This document shows, piece after piece, positions 1-10,192 of a DNA stretch of 64,000 nucleotides. The stretch covers positions 2,495,001 to 2,559,000 of the forward strand of contig NC_133170.1 of NCBI RefSeq assembly GCF_040802235.1, in the 5' to 3' direction. The position numbers were made by a program, and so were the translations under genes. The notes below the pieces were generated by a model that was not told the origin of the DNA, ran no database searches, and was given only the letters and a program-made list of their open reading frames with translations. This DNA is from Manis javanica. Taxonomy: Eukaryota; Chordata; Mammalia; Pholidota; Manidae. How positions within the stretch are numbered: position 1 is the first letter of the stretch; every line of letters begins with the position of its first letter.

Positions 1-1074
1 CGTGGGTTTCGTTGTATATTTATTTATTCCTGAAAATATTCTACAAAAAGAACCCTTCATAAAAACTGTCCAAATTGAGTTGCTTTAGAAAGGATGATGG
101 TAGAACAGCACAAACTCAAAGGCGGCTGTGAGCAGAGGCTGGAAGCCGCAGCGTGCCGGCGTCACACTCTCCGGCGCTGGTCTTGGAGCTGTTCCCCTCT
201 TAGTGAGCAGACCTCGCTGTGGTCTGGCTGAAGAAGAGGCTAATGATCTTTCATCTCAACAATTAGCTTTTTGCGAATCATCGAGGAGCATGAAGCTCTC
301 ACCTTTGACGTCATTCTCCGGTGTGAAGCCATTTCTCCCCCAGGTTTGTGCACAGGGATCCATACGCACATCCACAGGAATTCATTCGCGGTCTAGCCGG
401 CTCTCAGCTCTGAGAGTAGGCCGGGAGGAATGACGCTATTAGGAACTGACAATCTAGAGAAATGAATGTATTTGGTGTGTGAAATGATTTCCAAAGAACA
501 AGTTTCATTCAAGAAGCAGGCAACTCACACGCTATTAGCTAGGGAATAGATGTTCTTTAAAGAGAGCAGACTTTTTTAAAATCTGAAAATGGTACAAGCA
601 GATGTCCATACGTTGCTGTGAATGCGCAGAGCGCGGGAGCGCAGGGCACCATGAAGAAACAGTTTAACGCTTTTCAAAAAAAATCCCTTCTTCGGAGTCT
701 TGCCTGATGAGACCACCTCTTTAGCGTTCATGTTTTTAATGATATTTTTTAGATACATCCTTAAAACTTTATCTTTTAATGGCAGCAAAATTTTTCCCTT
801 GTTCTATACCCTGTTCTATAGAAAAGAATAGAAGTGGGAAATAATAGGAGGGTCTCTTATTCTATAAAAACACTCCACTTACAATTAAATTTTTTTAATT
901 CCAGAAAATCTTAGGAAATAGATTTAAATCAGAGAAATGCCAGGATATTCACAATTTTTAAAAATTAACACTCTAAACTTTCTGTGTTCATCATTTAAAA
1001 GTGATGTCATATGAAAGAATCCTATGCGTGGTTACAGCTGATTAACACAAGTCAACAGCTTATAATGCTCTAAA
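1..1074. other. Unique spacer, no gene recognised
   Basis: I see no recognisable repeat or gene here. Short open frames on both strands have no family resemblance and are the length expected by chance. A CpG-containing stretch near 600-660 is too short to be an island. Base composition is ordinary to AT-rich, and A/T runs near 870-970 are simple low-complexity DNA. Confidence 0.5.
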
Positions 1075-1362
1075 TTTCTTGGCCGCTCAGTTGTATAACT
1101 GCTCAACAAAAGGACTTGACAAAATAGATGAAGGAAGTTAAGAGGTACAATAACACAGCTATAAAATAAATAAGACATGGGATGTAATGCACAGCATAGG
1201 GAGTATAGTAGGTAAGATTGTAACAGCCTAGTTCGGTGATAGATTCTAACTAGGCTTAGTGTAGTGAGCATTTCACGATGTACACACACATTAAAACACT
1301 AGGTTGTGTAACTGAAACTAATGCAATATTGTATGTCAATTAATCTCCATTGCATTTTTTTA
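1075..1362 (+). mobile_element. L1 3'-UTR tail fragment (LINE-1)
   Basis: The stretch matches in layout the terminal 3' UTR of mammalian L1 subfamilies. A 'gatagattctaactaggcttagtg' type block (about 1242-1262) is followed by a 'gagcatttcac' block, a run of 'acacac', and then a 'gtgtaactgaaactaatgc' block that ends in 'gtatgtcaatta'. In intact elements the same order immediately precedes the poly-A tail. Here the tail has decayed to mixed T/A. Only the last 250-300 bp are present, as in a 5'-truncated copy. No coding sequence remains. The family is confident; the subfamily is not assigned. Confidence 0.7.
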
Positions 1363-2150
1363 AAATTTGAAAGTCAACTTTTATATTTAATAAATACCTG
1401 TAGTTCTGAAAGAAACAGATTTGAGACTGCGGTGGGTCATGTTCACAGAGCAATCCAACACTCATGACCAGGCGGCTCTTCAAGCAATGGTTTTCTGTGT
1501 AGTGACATCACAGGCAGCTGCCATTTCCCCCTATTTATGCTCCCTGCAGTGAGACCCAGTTATCCTACAGATTCCTATCATCTCCACTTCAAGGAAGGGA
1601 AGGCATCCAATGTGGTCCTCTACTTCCGGGCCAGATCCCTTTTGGCAAGTGGTTTTGGAGACAAAGATGTGTCTTTATTGAAGGGGCTAGTCTCCTGGAA
1701 ACAACTACATTTAAATCAATTAATGACAGATGCACAAAGACATATGGTTAAATTATAACCAAGGGACAGTTCCAAGGTGATCTACATTTGAAAGAAGAAC
1801 ATTTTCTAGGTATGATATAGATTGGGAATGATGATTAGATGGGGACTTCAAAGGATCCCAAACTCACTGTGACACCATCCATTCCCAAACATCGACTACT
1901 ATCTGCGTTAAGAGCTCTCAAGTCCACATTTCTTGTTGCAAACCTCTCTTCCGAGCCGCAGGTTCTGATTTCTGAACCTCATCCTACGCGACTAAAGCTG
2001 AACCCATCATTTACTGTTGTCCACTTCTCATCCTCCTATTTGCTATCATTTTATCCAGTCTTCTAAATGAGAAAAGGTCAACATATACCCCCCAACTCCC
2101 TCATCAATAGCCCTGAGCAACTGCTCACCAAATTTGATCAATTTTATGCC
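1363..2150. other. Unique spacer, no gene recognised
   Basis: No repeat could be identified with certainty. The pyrimidine-rich half after about 1880 may be an early, unrecognisable part of the L2 element that becomes readable downstream. Short open frames here have no recognisable domains. Confidence 0.4.
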
Positions 2151-3121
2151 AGAAAAATCTCTCTCAAATCTGAATTCTCCACTCTGTTCCGACTGCCACT
2201 CTGAATTTGGACCTTCTGTATCTCACCCGGCATCACCTCAGTGGATTTTGTATCCTAACTGGCCTCTGCCTCAGTCATTTTCTTCCCATTGCATTTATGA
2301 CACTATGGCTAATTGTACTACTAATTATTTTTTTCCAAATTATCTTTGAACCTCTTTCTTTTGCTTAAAATCTCACCTTTTCTCCAGTGCCTAAGGGATA
2401 TGTCCTAAATTCTAACAGTGCTCTTGTGACCCTTTACCCCTGACCCAGCCCCGTCACTCTCAGCTCCCCTCTGCCTGCCCTTCCGCACACAGTGCACCTG
2501 GCCTCTAACAGTTCCTTAACTGTCCACAGGTACTTGTGTTTCAACGCCTTTGCACATGCTCTTTTGTCTGTCTGGAATGTGCTTCCCCATACTTACTCAT
2601 CTACTTTTCTTTCATTTCAGCCTTTAAATACTACTTTCTTCATGTTTCCTAGGGTCTCCATAAGAAGGCTAAGCATTGTGCCTGTCCTTCACCATCTTAC
2701 TAGAGTGCTTGTTACATTGTAGCAATCAGTTTTTATGTGTGTTTCACTTATTCATTCTTTTATTTATTAATTCAGTCAACAAACACATTTTTTTCTGCTA
2801 CAAAAAAGGTTTTGTAATACACCCACAAGCTGTTCTGTCATGCTGTTCACATGCATTTTTTTCATTTAAACTTTGCCATCTTCGGTGAGATAGAAATTGT
2901 CATAATCTTCATTTTAAAGATGAGAAAGTTAAGGTTTGGAGAATGTTAACTATTGATGATTTGTAGCTAACAAATAGCAGGACCACCATTTCCACACAGA
3001 TCTGACTGATCACAAATGCCAAACTCTTCTCAAACTCTTTCTGAGTTCCATACTCCTTGAGGTAAGGGGCCAAGCTAAGCAAGATTCAGTATTTGGTATT
3101 TTTATATCCCCAATGGCTATC
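2150..3121 (+). mobile_element. L2 LINE, 3' region (first part, interrupted)
   Basis: This is old L2 3'-UTR sequence in sense orientation. Signposts in order are: a 'ccagtgcctaagggatatgtcctaaattc' block (about 2386), a 'cctttgcacatgctcttttgtctgtctggaatgtgcttcccc' block (2548-2588), a 'tttcatttcagcctttaaatactact' block (about 2608), and near 3055 'actccttgaggtaagggg', which corresponds to the 'gagctccttgagggcaggg' box of L2. The final 3' end is missing here and reappears after the L1 insertion, at 4754-4810. A MIR relic (about 2755-3040) also lies inside. The boundary on the left is uncertain. Confidence 0.65.
2755..3040 (-). mobile_element. MIR SINE, nearly full length
   Basis: Read on the plus strand this is the reverse complement of a MIR. 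An 'attcattc/caacaaa' start (2752-2788) is followed by the 'cttcattttaaagatgagaaagttaagg' core (2908-2935), which corresponds to the conserved 'attttacagatgaggaaactgaggc' MIR core. After that come an 'aacaaatagcaggacca' block and a 'cagatctgactgatc' block. It sits between two recognisable L2 parts, so it is either nested in the L2 or joined to it. MIRs are ancient, inactive tRNA-derived SINEs. The core match is clear; the outer limits are approximate. Confidence 0.6.
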
Positions 3122-3194
3122 AGAATATTGGAACCAGAAAAGACCCTGAATAACCAAAGCAATCCTGAGAAGGAAGAACAAAGCTGGGAGGATT

Positions 3195-3515
3195 ATGCTC
3201 CCCAGCTTCAAGCTCTACTGCAAAGCCACAGTAATCAAAACAATTTGGTACTGGCACAAGAACAGACCCATAGATCAATGGAACAGAAAAGGGAGCCCTG
3301 ATATAAACCCAAGCATGTATGGCCAATTAATAAACAATGAAGGAGCCATTAATATACAGTGGGGAAATGAAAGCCTCTTCAATAACTGGTGTTGGCAAAA
3401 CTGGACAGCTACATGTAAGAGAATGAAATTGGGTTATTGTCTAACCCCATACACAAAAGTAAACTCAAAACGGATCAAAAACCTGAATGTAAGTCATGAA
3501 ACTATAAACTCATAG
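3195..3515 (+). pseudogene. L1 ORF2 remnant (region after the RT domain)
   Basis: An open stretch of about 106 codons encodes the post-RT part of L1 ORF2p. Recognisable words are '[20 protein letters not shown]', then 'QWNR', 'NNWCWQ' and '[11 protein letters not shown]'. ORF2p is the endonuclease/reverse transcriptase that copies L1 RNA into chromosomal DNA. The catalytic regions are absent because the insertion is 5'-truncated, and a stop after 'TINS' breaks the frame. A second open part of the same ORF follows at 4039-4407. It is not a host gene. Confidence 0.85.
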
Positions 3516-4038
3516 AAGTAAAAATAGGCAAAGATCTCTTGAACATAAACATGAGCAACTTTTTCCTGAACACATCTCCTTGGGCAAGGGAAACAATAGC
3601 AAAAATGAACAAATGGGACTACATCAAACTCAAAAGCTTCTGTACAGCGAAGGACACCATCAGTAGAACAATAAGGTATCCTACAGTATAGGATAATATA
3701 TTCATAAACAACTTATCCCATAAGGGATTAACATCCAAGATACATAAAGAACTCACATGCCTCAACATCCAAAACACAAATAACCAAGTTAAAAAATGGG
3801 CAGAGGATCTGAACAGACATTTCTCCAAAAAAGAAATTCAGATGACCAACAGGCACATGAAAAAATGTTTCACATCACTAATTATCAGGGAAATGCAAAT
3901 TAAAACCACCAGGTACCACCTCAGACCAGTTAGGATGACCAACACCCAAAAGACAAGGAACAACAAATGCTGGTGAGGATGCGGAGAAATGGGAACCCTC
4001 CTACACTGCTGGTGGGAATGTAAATTAGTTCAACCATT

Positions 4039-4407
4039 GTGGAAACAATATGGAGGTTCCTCAAAAAACTAAAACTAGAAATACTATTTGACTCAGGAAT
4101 TCCACTCATAGGATTTTACCCAAAGAAAACAAGATCCCTGATTCAAAAAGACATATGCACCCCTATGTTTATCGCAGCACTATCTACAATAGCCAAGGAA
4201 TGGAAGCAACCTAAGTGTCCATCAGTTGATGAATGGATGAAGAAGATGTGGTGCATATACACAATGGAATATTATTCAGCCATAAGAAGAAAACAAATCC
4301 TACCATTTGCAACAACATGGATGGAGCTGGAGGGAATTATGCTCAGTGAAAGAAGCCAGGCGGAGAAAGACAAGTACCCAATGATTTCCCTCATTTGTGG
4401 AGTATAA
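4039..4407 (+). pseudogene. L1 ORF2 remnant (C-terminus)
   Basis: About 122 open codons form the C-terminal end of L1 ORF2p. Diagnostic words are 'WRFLKKLK', 'IPLIGFYPKK', 'MFIAALSTIAKEWKQPKCPS', 'MEYYSAI' and 'TWMELEGIMLSE'. The frame ends in 'SLICGV' at a stop just before the 3' UTR, where the family normally stops, so the native ORF2 terminator is probably preserved. The frame is disrupted between this segment and the one ending at 3515. No catalytic residues lie in this part. Confidence 0.88.
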
Positions 4408-4753
4408 AAAAAAGCAAAACTGAAGGAAGAAAACAGCAGCAGACTCACAGACTCCAAGAAGGTACTAGCAGTTACTGAAGGGAAGGAGGTGGGGAGGGAG
4501 GCAGGGAGAAGGGGATCAAGGGGCATTGTGATTAGCACACATAATGTAGGGGGGGCACGGTGAAGGCAGCACAGCACGGAGAAGACAAGTAGTGACTCTA
4601 TAGCGTCTTACTAAGTGGCTGGACAGTGACTGCAACGGGGTGTGGGGAGGGGACTTCTTGATAATACAGGTGAATATAGTGACCACAATGTTGCTTATGT
4701 GAAACCTTCATAAGATTGTGTATCAATGATACCTTAATAAAAAAAAAGAATAT

Positions 4754-4812
4754 ATCGGCATTCGACAAATGTTCTTGAATAAATGAAAGAATGAATGAGT
4801 GAATGAATACAT
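4754..4812 (+). mobile_element. L2 LINE, terminal 3' end (second part)
   Basis: Immediately after the L1 A-tail the sequence resumes with 'ggcattcgacaaatgttcttg' and repeated 'aatgaatg' units. This equals the L2 end 'ggcactcaataaatgtttgttgaatgaatg'. Together with 2150-3121 it shows a single L2 3' end split by the L1 insertion. Confidence 0.65.
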
Positions 4813-7570
4813 GGGTATTGTGTAGGTCATCTCACATGATAGATGTTCTCTGGAGATGCACATACATAGAATCTGAAAAACAAATCCTATTTTAAATATA
4901 TTGGAGTGTTTTTCTAAAAGTTCTCCTGTGGCAAATCTTCTAGCAAAGTTTCTTCTTAAGCTGGTTGTGAATTTTCCCATAGTGGGACTGCATAAAATGA
5001 GGTATAGCCACATGACATGACATCAGCCTCGTGCCATGTGCGTCCAGCGAGGCTGCTTCCCGTTCAGTCAGCGCTGCCTCGGGGGGTCTGCCACTTACGG
5101 TGGCCTCTGTGGGCCACTCAGAGAAGCGGATCTGGAGCAAGTGTACAGAAGAGCAATGACCATGACTGAGTGGCTGGAAGATTGTCTCTCTGAAGAAAGG
5201 TCACAGGACCCGGGTCTATTCAGTGTGGAAAGAAGATGGGCAAGTCTACCAACATATTTCAAGGATGGGCGAAGGGACAGGCAGAGGTACCCAGCTGTAT
5301 CTGATCTGTATGTACGTTGGTAAAAGGTCAGGACAGTGACTTCAAGTGCAAAGATTAACATTAGTCTTTATAAAGTCTTTATGAAACAATAGACTTAATT
5401 AACCCAAGAAGTTATGGTATTTCTTCCTCTGAAAACTTCTGTGAAGAGTCAGTTTCATAGAAAAGGAATGCACTGTGCCCAGACCTGACTGGAAAGGAAA
5501 AATGTGTCTTTAGAGATGTGGTTGGAAAGAAAGTCTCTAGTGAAGATTCATGCCTCTGTGTTGTTCACTCTGGAGATAAAAATTAAATCCAGCAAACTTG
5601 GCGTTCAGGAAACATCTGTTTTTTTCTCTTCATGATTTCTCCTATCTTCTTGAAAATTTGAAATCCAAGTATCTTGCAAGCAAATTATTTTGGAAAATCT
5701 ATCCAACATTCAGCGAAGTACTTCTTGGCAAGGAACATTATGGAGTCATGGGCAATTTAAGGTGTGATTTATGAGCAGCTGTCCAGTCAATGACAAGCCA
5801 ATACTGCTGAAGAGAAGAGCGCCGAGGGCCGTAGACAGCACAGGGCCCACGGCGGGACCAGCCTGAGCGTCTTTGTTCCTTATCTCCGCACAGCAGTGTT
5901 GGCATTGATAACAGGACAGTTCATACTCTCAGAGGCGTCCAGGACACGGTCTGTTCTGCCTGTTCACAGACGTGAGGTCTGAGCTGGAGTTGACGGTAAA
6001 GGTTTTCTTCCAGCAAAGCCATGTGAAAGTCTTAGGGGGTTAGCAATGTTTCTATTGTATCATGTTACCGTTGCATTTCTCTAATGCAGTATTAATATGA
6101 GACAGATGTATTAATTTATTATGGAGTCACAGATATTGAAATATACTGGCAAGAGAAATGTGTGGAAGAGCAGCCAGGTCTGCTGAGACTTCCTCGATGA
6201 GCCAGAAGACATCAATTCCCAGTAAAAGGCCCCCTCACCAGAGAGCAGCCTCACCGCCAGGGCTGCCTAAATGGGTGGTGCGGGCAGAATGCTGAAAGTA
6301 GATAATCAAATCAAAATAGCGTATACCTGCCATTTGGGTCGCCAGGAACTAAAAAATCATATTAATTGCAAATGCCAGTGATCTATATTGTGGTTTAAAT
6401 CTGCTTTCTTCCCAGAGACTATTGTCTCCAATTCTGGTCTTCAACAGAAAAATAAATTTGAAAGGCGTCTTCACCATACAAGGAATTCTTTGTTCAGACT
6501 GGCTGCTGACATTCCAAACAAACTTACACTCAAGATAAGGTTATCCTCACAGAGAACTCAGACACTTTTTTCATCCCGACCATCAACTTGCCGACATTAA
6601 AGGCAGTCCTCCCATTTAGACACCAAATGTTTGCTGCAAATGGGACTGCAAGAAGATTAGTGCACAGCCAGGTCTGGCTGGTCTTGCATTACATCTTGAC
6701 TATGCATCTGCTGTCAGATGTGAGCAGAAGCCAGGATATGTGTAGCTATGGTTGGTACAATGTGAAATATGAGGCTTTATGATTAAATGTCCAGTATGAG
6801 GTGTAGTGAAAAGCAGGACCCCCAAAATGAACTGGTGAAAAGTGGGAACTATCTGTATTTTCCAGCAAAATAAGCAGAAGCCTTTCTTCTGAACATTTTA
6901 ACAGTCCTTTTTACAATTGCTCCTTAGACTATGAAACAGAGGCGTCTTTATACACTGTCCATGCCTAAGCAGTCTCTTCCCCGTTGTGTGTCCAAGTTTT
7001 CCATCCTCATTCACAGCGTTTATTGCAATTAGGTGCATGCCTTGAGGGACCATTGCAAAACTGTGTAATTGTTAAAAGCAAGTCCTTTTTTATCAGGCCT
7101 CAGTTTTAGACTTGATTTGGAATTGTTTTTTACTGAATTGGCAGAAAGAAAAGGCAAGTGACAGAACTTTCATGGAAACTACTTCCCAGAAAGTTGGTTT
7201 TTAATAGCATTTTTGGTCAAATCAAAAATAAGGAGCACCAAATTTCCAGAAAGATTCTCATGAAAGAGTTTTTCTCCCAAATGTTGTGGAGTCAGCTGCT
7301 TTTATTTTTTACAAAAGCCTAGATATTTTCAGACCATTTTCTGCATATTCCCACCTCTGTGCAGGCAAGGTGAGTCAGGATGACATTGGGATTATTTAGA
7401 TGATTGAAGTGTTAACATGTACCTTCATTTTATAATAAATGCTGCATGGTTCTGTTAGTAGGAAAAAAATTCTTTCATTCTTATATTAATCCCTTCTGCT
7501 ACTGAGAAAACTAGGGAATGAATGTCATCCCATATCCATGACTAGTGGCTGTGCAGAGTGGCCTCAGAGT
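4813..7570. other. Unique spacer, no gene recognised
   Basis: This is about 2.7 kb with no repeat that I can name. It contains a moderately GC-rich piece (about 5035-5330, several CpGs) with a 95-codon plus-strand frame that has no recognisable motif, and a second CpG-containing piece near 5815-5960. Neither shows convincing splice or codon structure by eye. An AT-rich part follows to 7560. Confidence 0.5.
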
Positions 7571-7578
7571 TATCTCTC

Positions 7579-7643
<65 letters not shown>

Positions 7644-7679
7644 ATCTATCTATCTATCATCTATCTATCATCTATCTAT
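7571..7679. repeat. TATC tetranucleotide microsatellite
   Basis: A run of about 100 bases of TATC (equivalently GATA on the minus strand) starts with a short CTCTCT lead-in. It is interrupted by 'tata' near 7643 and by 'tcatc' variants at the right end. The uninterrupted central part has about 15 units, so length polymorphism between individuals is likely. Confidence 0.97.
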
Positions 7680-8079
7680 GTAGTTTCTCCTAATTATATG
7701 TTATTCAAGTACCTGCTTTAGATCTAGTGATTATGTATATCTGTAATATGTCCTTTCCTTCAGAGATGTTCAATAATCTCAGAAAAATGTTCAGGAATAC
7801 CCAAAACCACAGCGTAGAAAAGGCCATCAAATGCTAAGAAAACTAAGATCTGTAGCATCCTGATGCTTTCATGGTTCAGGGGAGAAATAATAAAAGAGGA
7901 ATAGAATGGAGGGTCTAGGTTTGAGAGATACTTTCCAGCATAAAATTAATCAGATTTGTTGAACAACTATTTTGAGTTATTGGTGAGAAAGATCAAAGAG
8001 TACATGTTGACTTCCTCTCTAGAAGGCTGAAGAAAATGGTAAGGAATATTGGATGCCGTATATGCTTGGGGGATGACAA
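7680..8079. other. Spacer between microsatellite and L2
   Basis: No gene is seen. The part from about 7880 has the purine-rich style of an inverted L2 and may be a decayed extension of the neighbouring element. Confidence 0.35.
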
Positions 8080-8875
8080 GTAGATAATCAATCACGAGTG
8101 CAATTTTAGGTACTTTAGAGAAAGTGTAATAGGACATGACGCTAAAAGCCCAGACAGCGGTCAGATCATGAAGGGTTTTGGGTTGTACCAAAAAGCTTGG
8201 ATGGAGTCAATGAACAATGAAGAACCAAGGCCAGACTGGAAGCGAGAAAGTCACCTGACCGAACCTGCAGGGCAGACGCAGCACCCGGACTGCCTGAAGA
8301 GCGGCGTGCCGTGGAGAGGCCGGTCGGTGCAGGCGGAGCAGGGGTTTGTTAGTGAAACAGCCCAGCGGCACTAGGATAACGGACTGAACCAGGAGAGCGT
8401 GAGACCGAGAAGTAAACACGCGGTAAAACTGGCAGGATGGGCAGGATGACTGTACGTGGGGCATGAGGGAGGGAAGCGGCTCCGGGCGGCCCCAGAGGCA
8501 GGCCCAAGGGACTCGGAGAATGATGCTGCGGTTAATTAGCACAGCAAACCTCGGATAGAAGAGCGCGCTTGGACAAAATTCAGATCTGCTTGGAACATGT
8601 GGAGTAAGACATCTAAATGGTTCTATCTAGAAGGTAGGTAAATACATCAGCCTGCAGCTCAAGGGAGAGACCAGAACCATGGCCCCGGACGAAGAGGCCA
8701 CAGGATAGAGTGTCAGTTAAGATCAAAAAAGTAGTGAGTTTCCTAAGGAAAGTGAAGATAAAATGGCAGAAGGCCCAAGACAGAATACAAGGGAACGGCC
8801 AATATTTAAGAGCACAAAGAAAGAGTACATATGGAAGATTAGAAGAAATATTCAGGGAAATAAAAGAAAAGATTT
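8080..8875 (-). mobile_element. L2 LINE 3' region, inverted
   Basis: On the plus strand this reads as the reverse complement of L2. The segment 'cagatcatgaagggttttgggttgtac' (8161-8187) corresponds to the inverted L2 block 'gatcatgtagggccttgtaggcca'. The segment 'taagacatctaaatgg' to 'cagcctgcagctcaagggagaga' (8606-8672) corresponds to the 'gagatgcctattagacatcc ... ctggagctcaggggagag' blocks in the same order. The divergence is high. An A-run follows at 8876. A CpG-rich part, 8235-8500, holds chance frames only. Confidence 0.55.
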
Positions 8876-8906
8876 AAAAAAAAAAAAAAAAGAAGAAGAG
8901 CTGCCT
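8876..8906. repeat. Poly-A / AAG low-complexity run
   Basis: There are sixteen consecutive A residues (8876-8891), followed by GAAGAAG. It is a simple repeat at the left edge of a spacer. No retroposed gene could be identified upstream of it, so I do not read it as a processed-pseudogene tail. Confidence 0.8.
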
Positions 8907-9439
8907 CATAGGCGTTAGCACAGTAGAGGTTTTAAAGGTTCAGCCCCGGGCTGATGATGTCAGCACTGAAGAGGTGCCCCAGAGGGCAGTGGGACAGGAG
9001 ACCGGCGGGCGATTCCGCTCGGACCCTGCAGGTGTCATGCGCCAGCCGGGGAGCCGCACCCCTGAGTCCTCGTCTTTCTCCCGAGCCCCACACGGCCTGA
9101 TGGCCACCCTCCTTGGAACTAGGTTTTTGCTAGACGATCAGTCCACACATAGTCTGTTCTGCGGCCCTGCTTTTTGTTCTAGGACCCTCTCATGAATTTC
9201 GCCTAGTAAATGCATCCACATGCCTTCCATGTCTCTTGCTTGTCCATTTTCCTGTATTTATTTTATATTTTCCATATATCAAACCGTGAATTGAGGGCTT
9301 GCTAATATGAACAGTTCCTATATTTCTTTTTTACGAAATCCCTGGCACCAGGCCCCTAATCGTGATTTAGACCTACCGGTTTGGCTCTGTGTGACTAAAA
9401 TGACCATATCCACTGGACTCATGCCTGGAGACACTTCCA
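8907..9439. other. Unique spacer, no gene recognised
   Basis: A GC-rich patch (about 8940-9100) is followed by AT-rich DNA. A 73-codon frame at 8974-9195 has no recognisable motif and is treated as chance. Confidence 0.45.
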
Positions 9440-10090
9440 GCTGACGTGAATGGTACTGAAGGACTCTGCGGAGAAGAACTCTTGGGGGGCCCTCACCCCA
9501 GGAGACTTCCTACCTTTCTATAAGGCCCAGACCTACACCCGTGCAATGATCATGTTGAATTTGAGGTGTGACAGGCGATTCAAACAGAAGTACTGGACAG
9601 GACCTTTGAAACATGAGCTGCACAGGAGGTGCAAGATCAGAATTGAGATATAATTCTGGGAGAGGAACACAGGGGTCATCGTGAAAAAAAATCTTTAAAA
9701 TACAACTGCCTCTTGACAGAGTGAGTAAAGAGAAAATATTAAAGGGTTGATGATAGCACTTCAAAGGACAACTGGACTTTGGGTGTGAGAGGAGAAAAAG
9801 AAGATGTCAGAGAGCTGCGAGAGGACCTGAAAAATGGAAAACAGAATATAAGACGAAGTGAAGTGAACAAGGAGAATAAGAACACAGATCTTCCGTTAAG
9901 ACCAAAAGAAGCTGTCATTTTACCTCAATCTGTGAGAGAATGGTGTCAGTGGAAGCAGCTAGATTTTAAGAGGCTTCTCAAAGGAATGGTTAGAACAAAT
10001 GGTAGAGGAAGTGGATTTAGGACTACATTCAAAAGGTTCTTCAAGAAAGGAAAGAATTCAGTTGGCATGTAGAAAAGATGTCAAATACAC
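9440..10090 (-). mobile_element. Probable L2 LINE, inverted, very decayed
   Basis: The block 'gatcatgttgaatttgaggtg' (about 9547) resembles the inverted L2 consensus block 'gacatgttgaatttgaggtg'. It is followed by a 'ttcaaacagaagt' block and then by 'gaattgagatataattctggga' (9640-9661), in the order expected for L2 on the minus strand. The rest, to 10090, is purine-rich as expected but not alignable by eye. A 97-codon plus-strand frame at 9779-10072 is lysine-rich, as expected for purine-rich DNA, and is not called a gene. Confidence 0.4.
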
Positions 10091-10109
10091 AGCGGTCCGT
10101 GTTAACTGA

Positions 10110-10192
10110 GCGCTATTCCCTCATATCCCCTATCCCTATAAAAGTGCCTGTACAGAGCAGGCATTCAGTAAATATTCTTTGTATGAATGAGC
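10110..10192 (+). mobile_element. L2 LINE 3' tip
   Basis: The words 'gcctgtacagagcaggcattcagtaaatattc' and 'gtatgaatga' match the final L2 block, 'gcctggcacatagtaggcactcaataaatatttgttgaatga'. Only the last part is recognisable. Confidence 0.4.

Larger units (their letters stand above)
3122..4747 (+). mobile_element. 5'-truncated L1 with 3' UTR and A-tail (youngest-looking L1 here)
   Basis: This LINE-1 copy begins inside the C-terminal third of ORF2 and runs through the stop of ORF2, a G-rich 3' UTR segment (about 4470-4650) and a terminal 'gataccttaataaa' block. It ends in a short A-run (4738-4747). ORF2 stretches stay open over 100 codons in two places, so it is less decayed than any other L1 in the window. 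A 7-base direct repeat, agaatat, is seen at 3122-3128 and 4747-4753 and may be a target-site duplication. The insertion splits an L2 3' end. Lack of the 5' part (ORF1, endonuclease, most of the RT) makes it dead on arrival. Confidence 0.9.

Noticed and set aside
6388..6782. Two overlapping plus frames as a possible small gene
   Set aside because: No motif, no repeatable codon pattern by eye, and sizes of 64-70 codons are expected by chance.
7571..7679. CRISPR-like array
   Set aside because: Tandem 4-base repeat without spacers; microsatellite.
8876..8891. Poly-A tail of a processed pseudogene
   Set aside because: No retrocopied gene is recognisable upstream on the plus strand; the adjacent DNA is inverted L2.
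9779..10072. 97-codon lysine-rich plus-strand frame
   Set aside because: Purine-rich DNA, probably inverted L2; basic composition follows from base composition.
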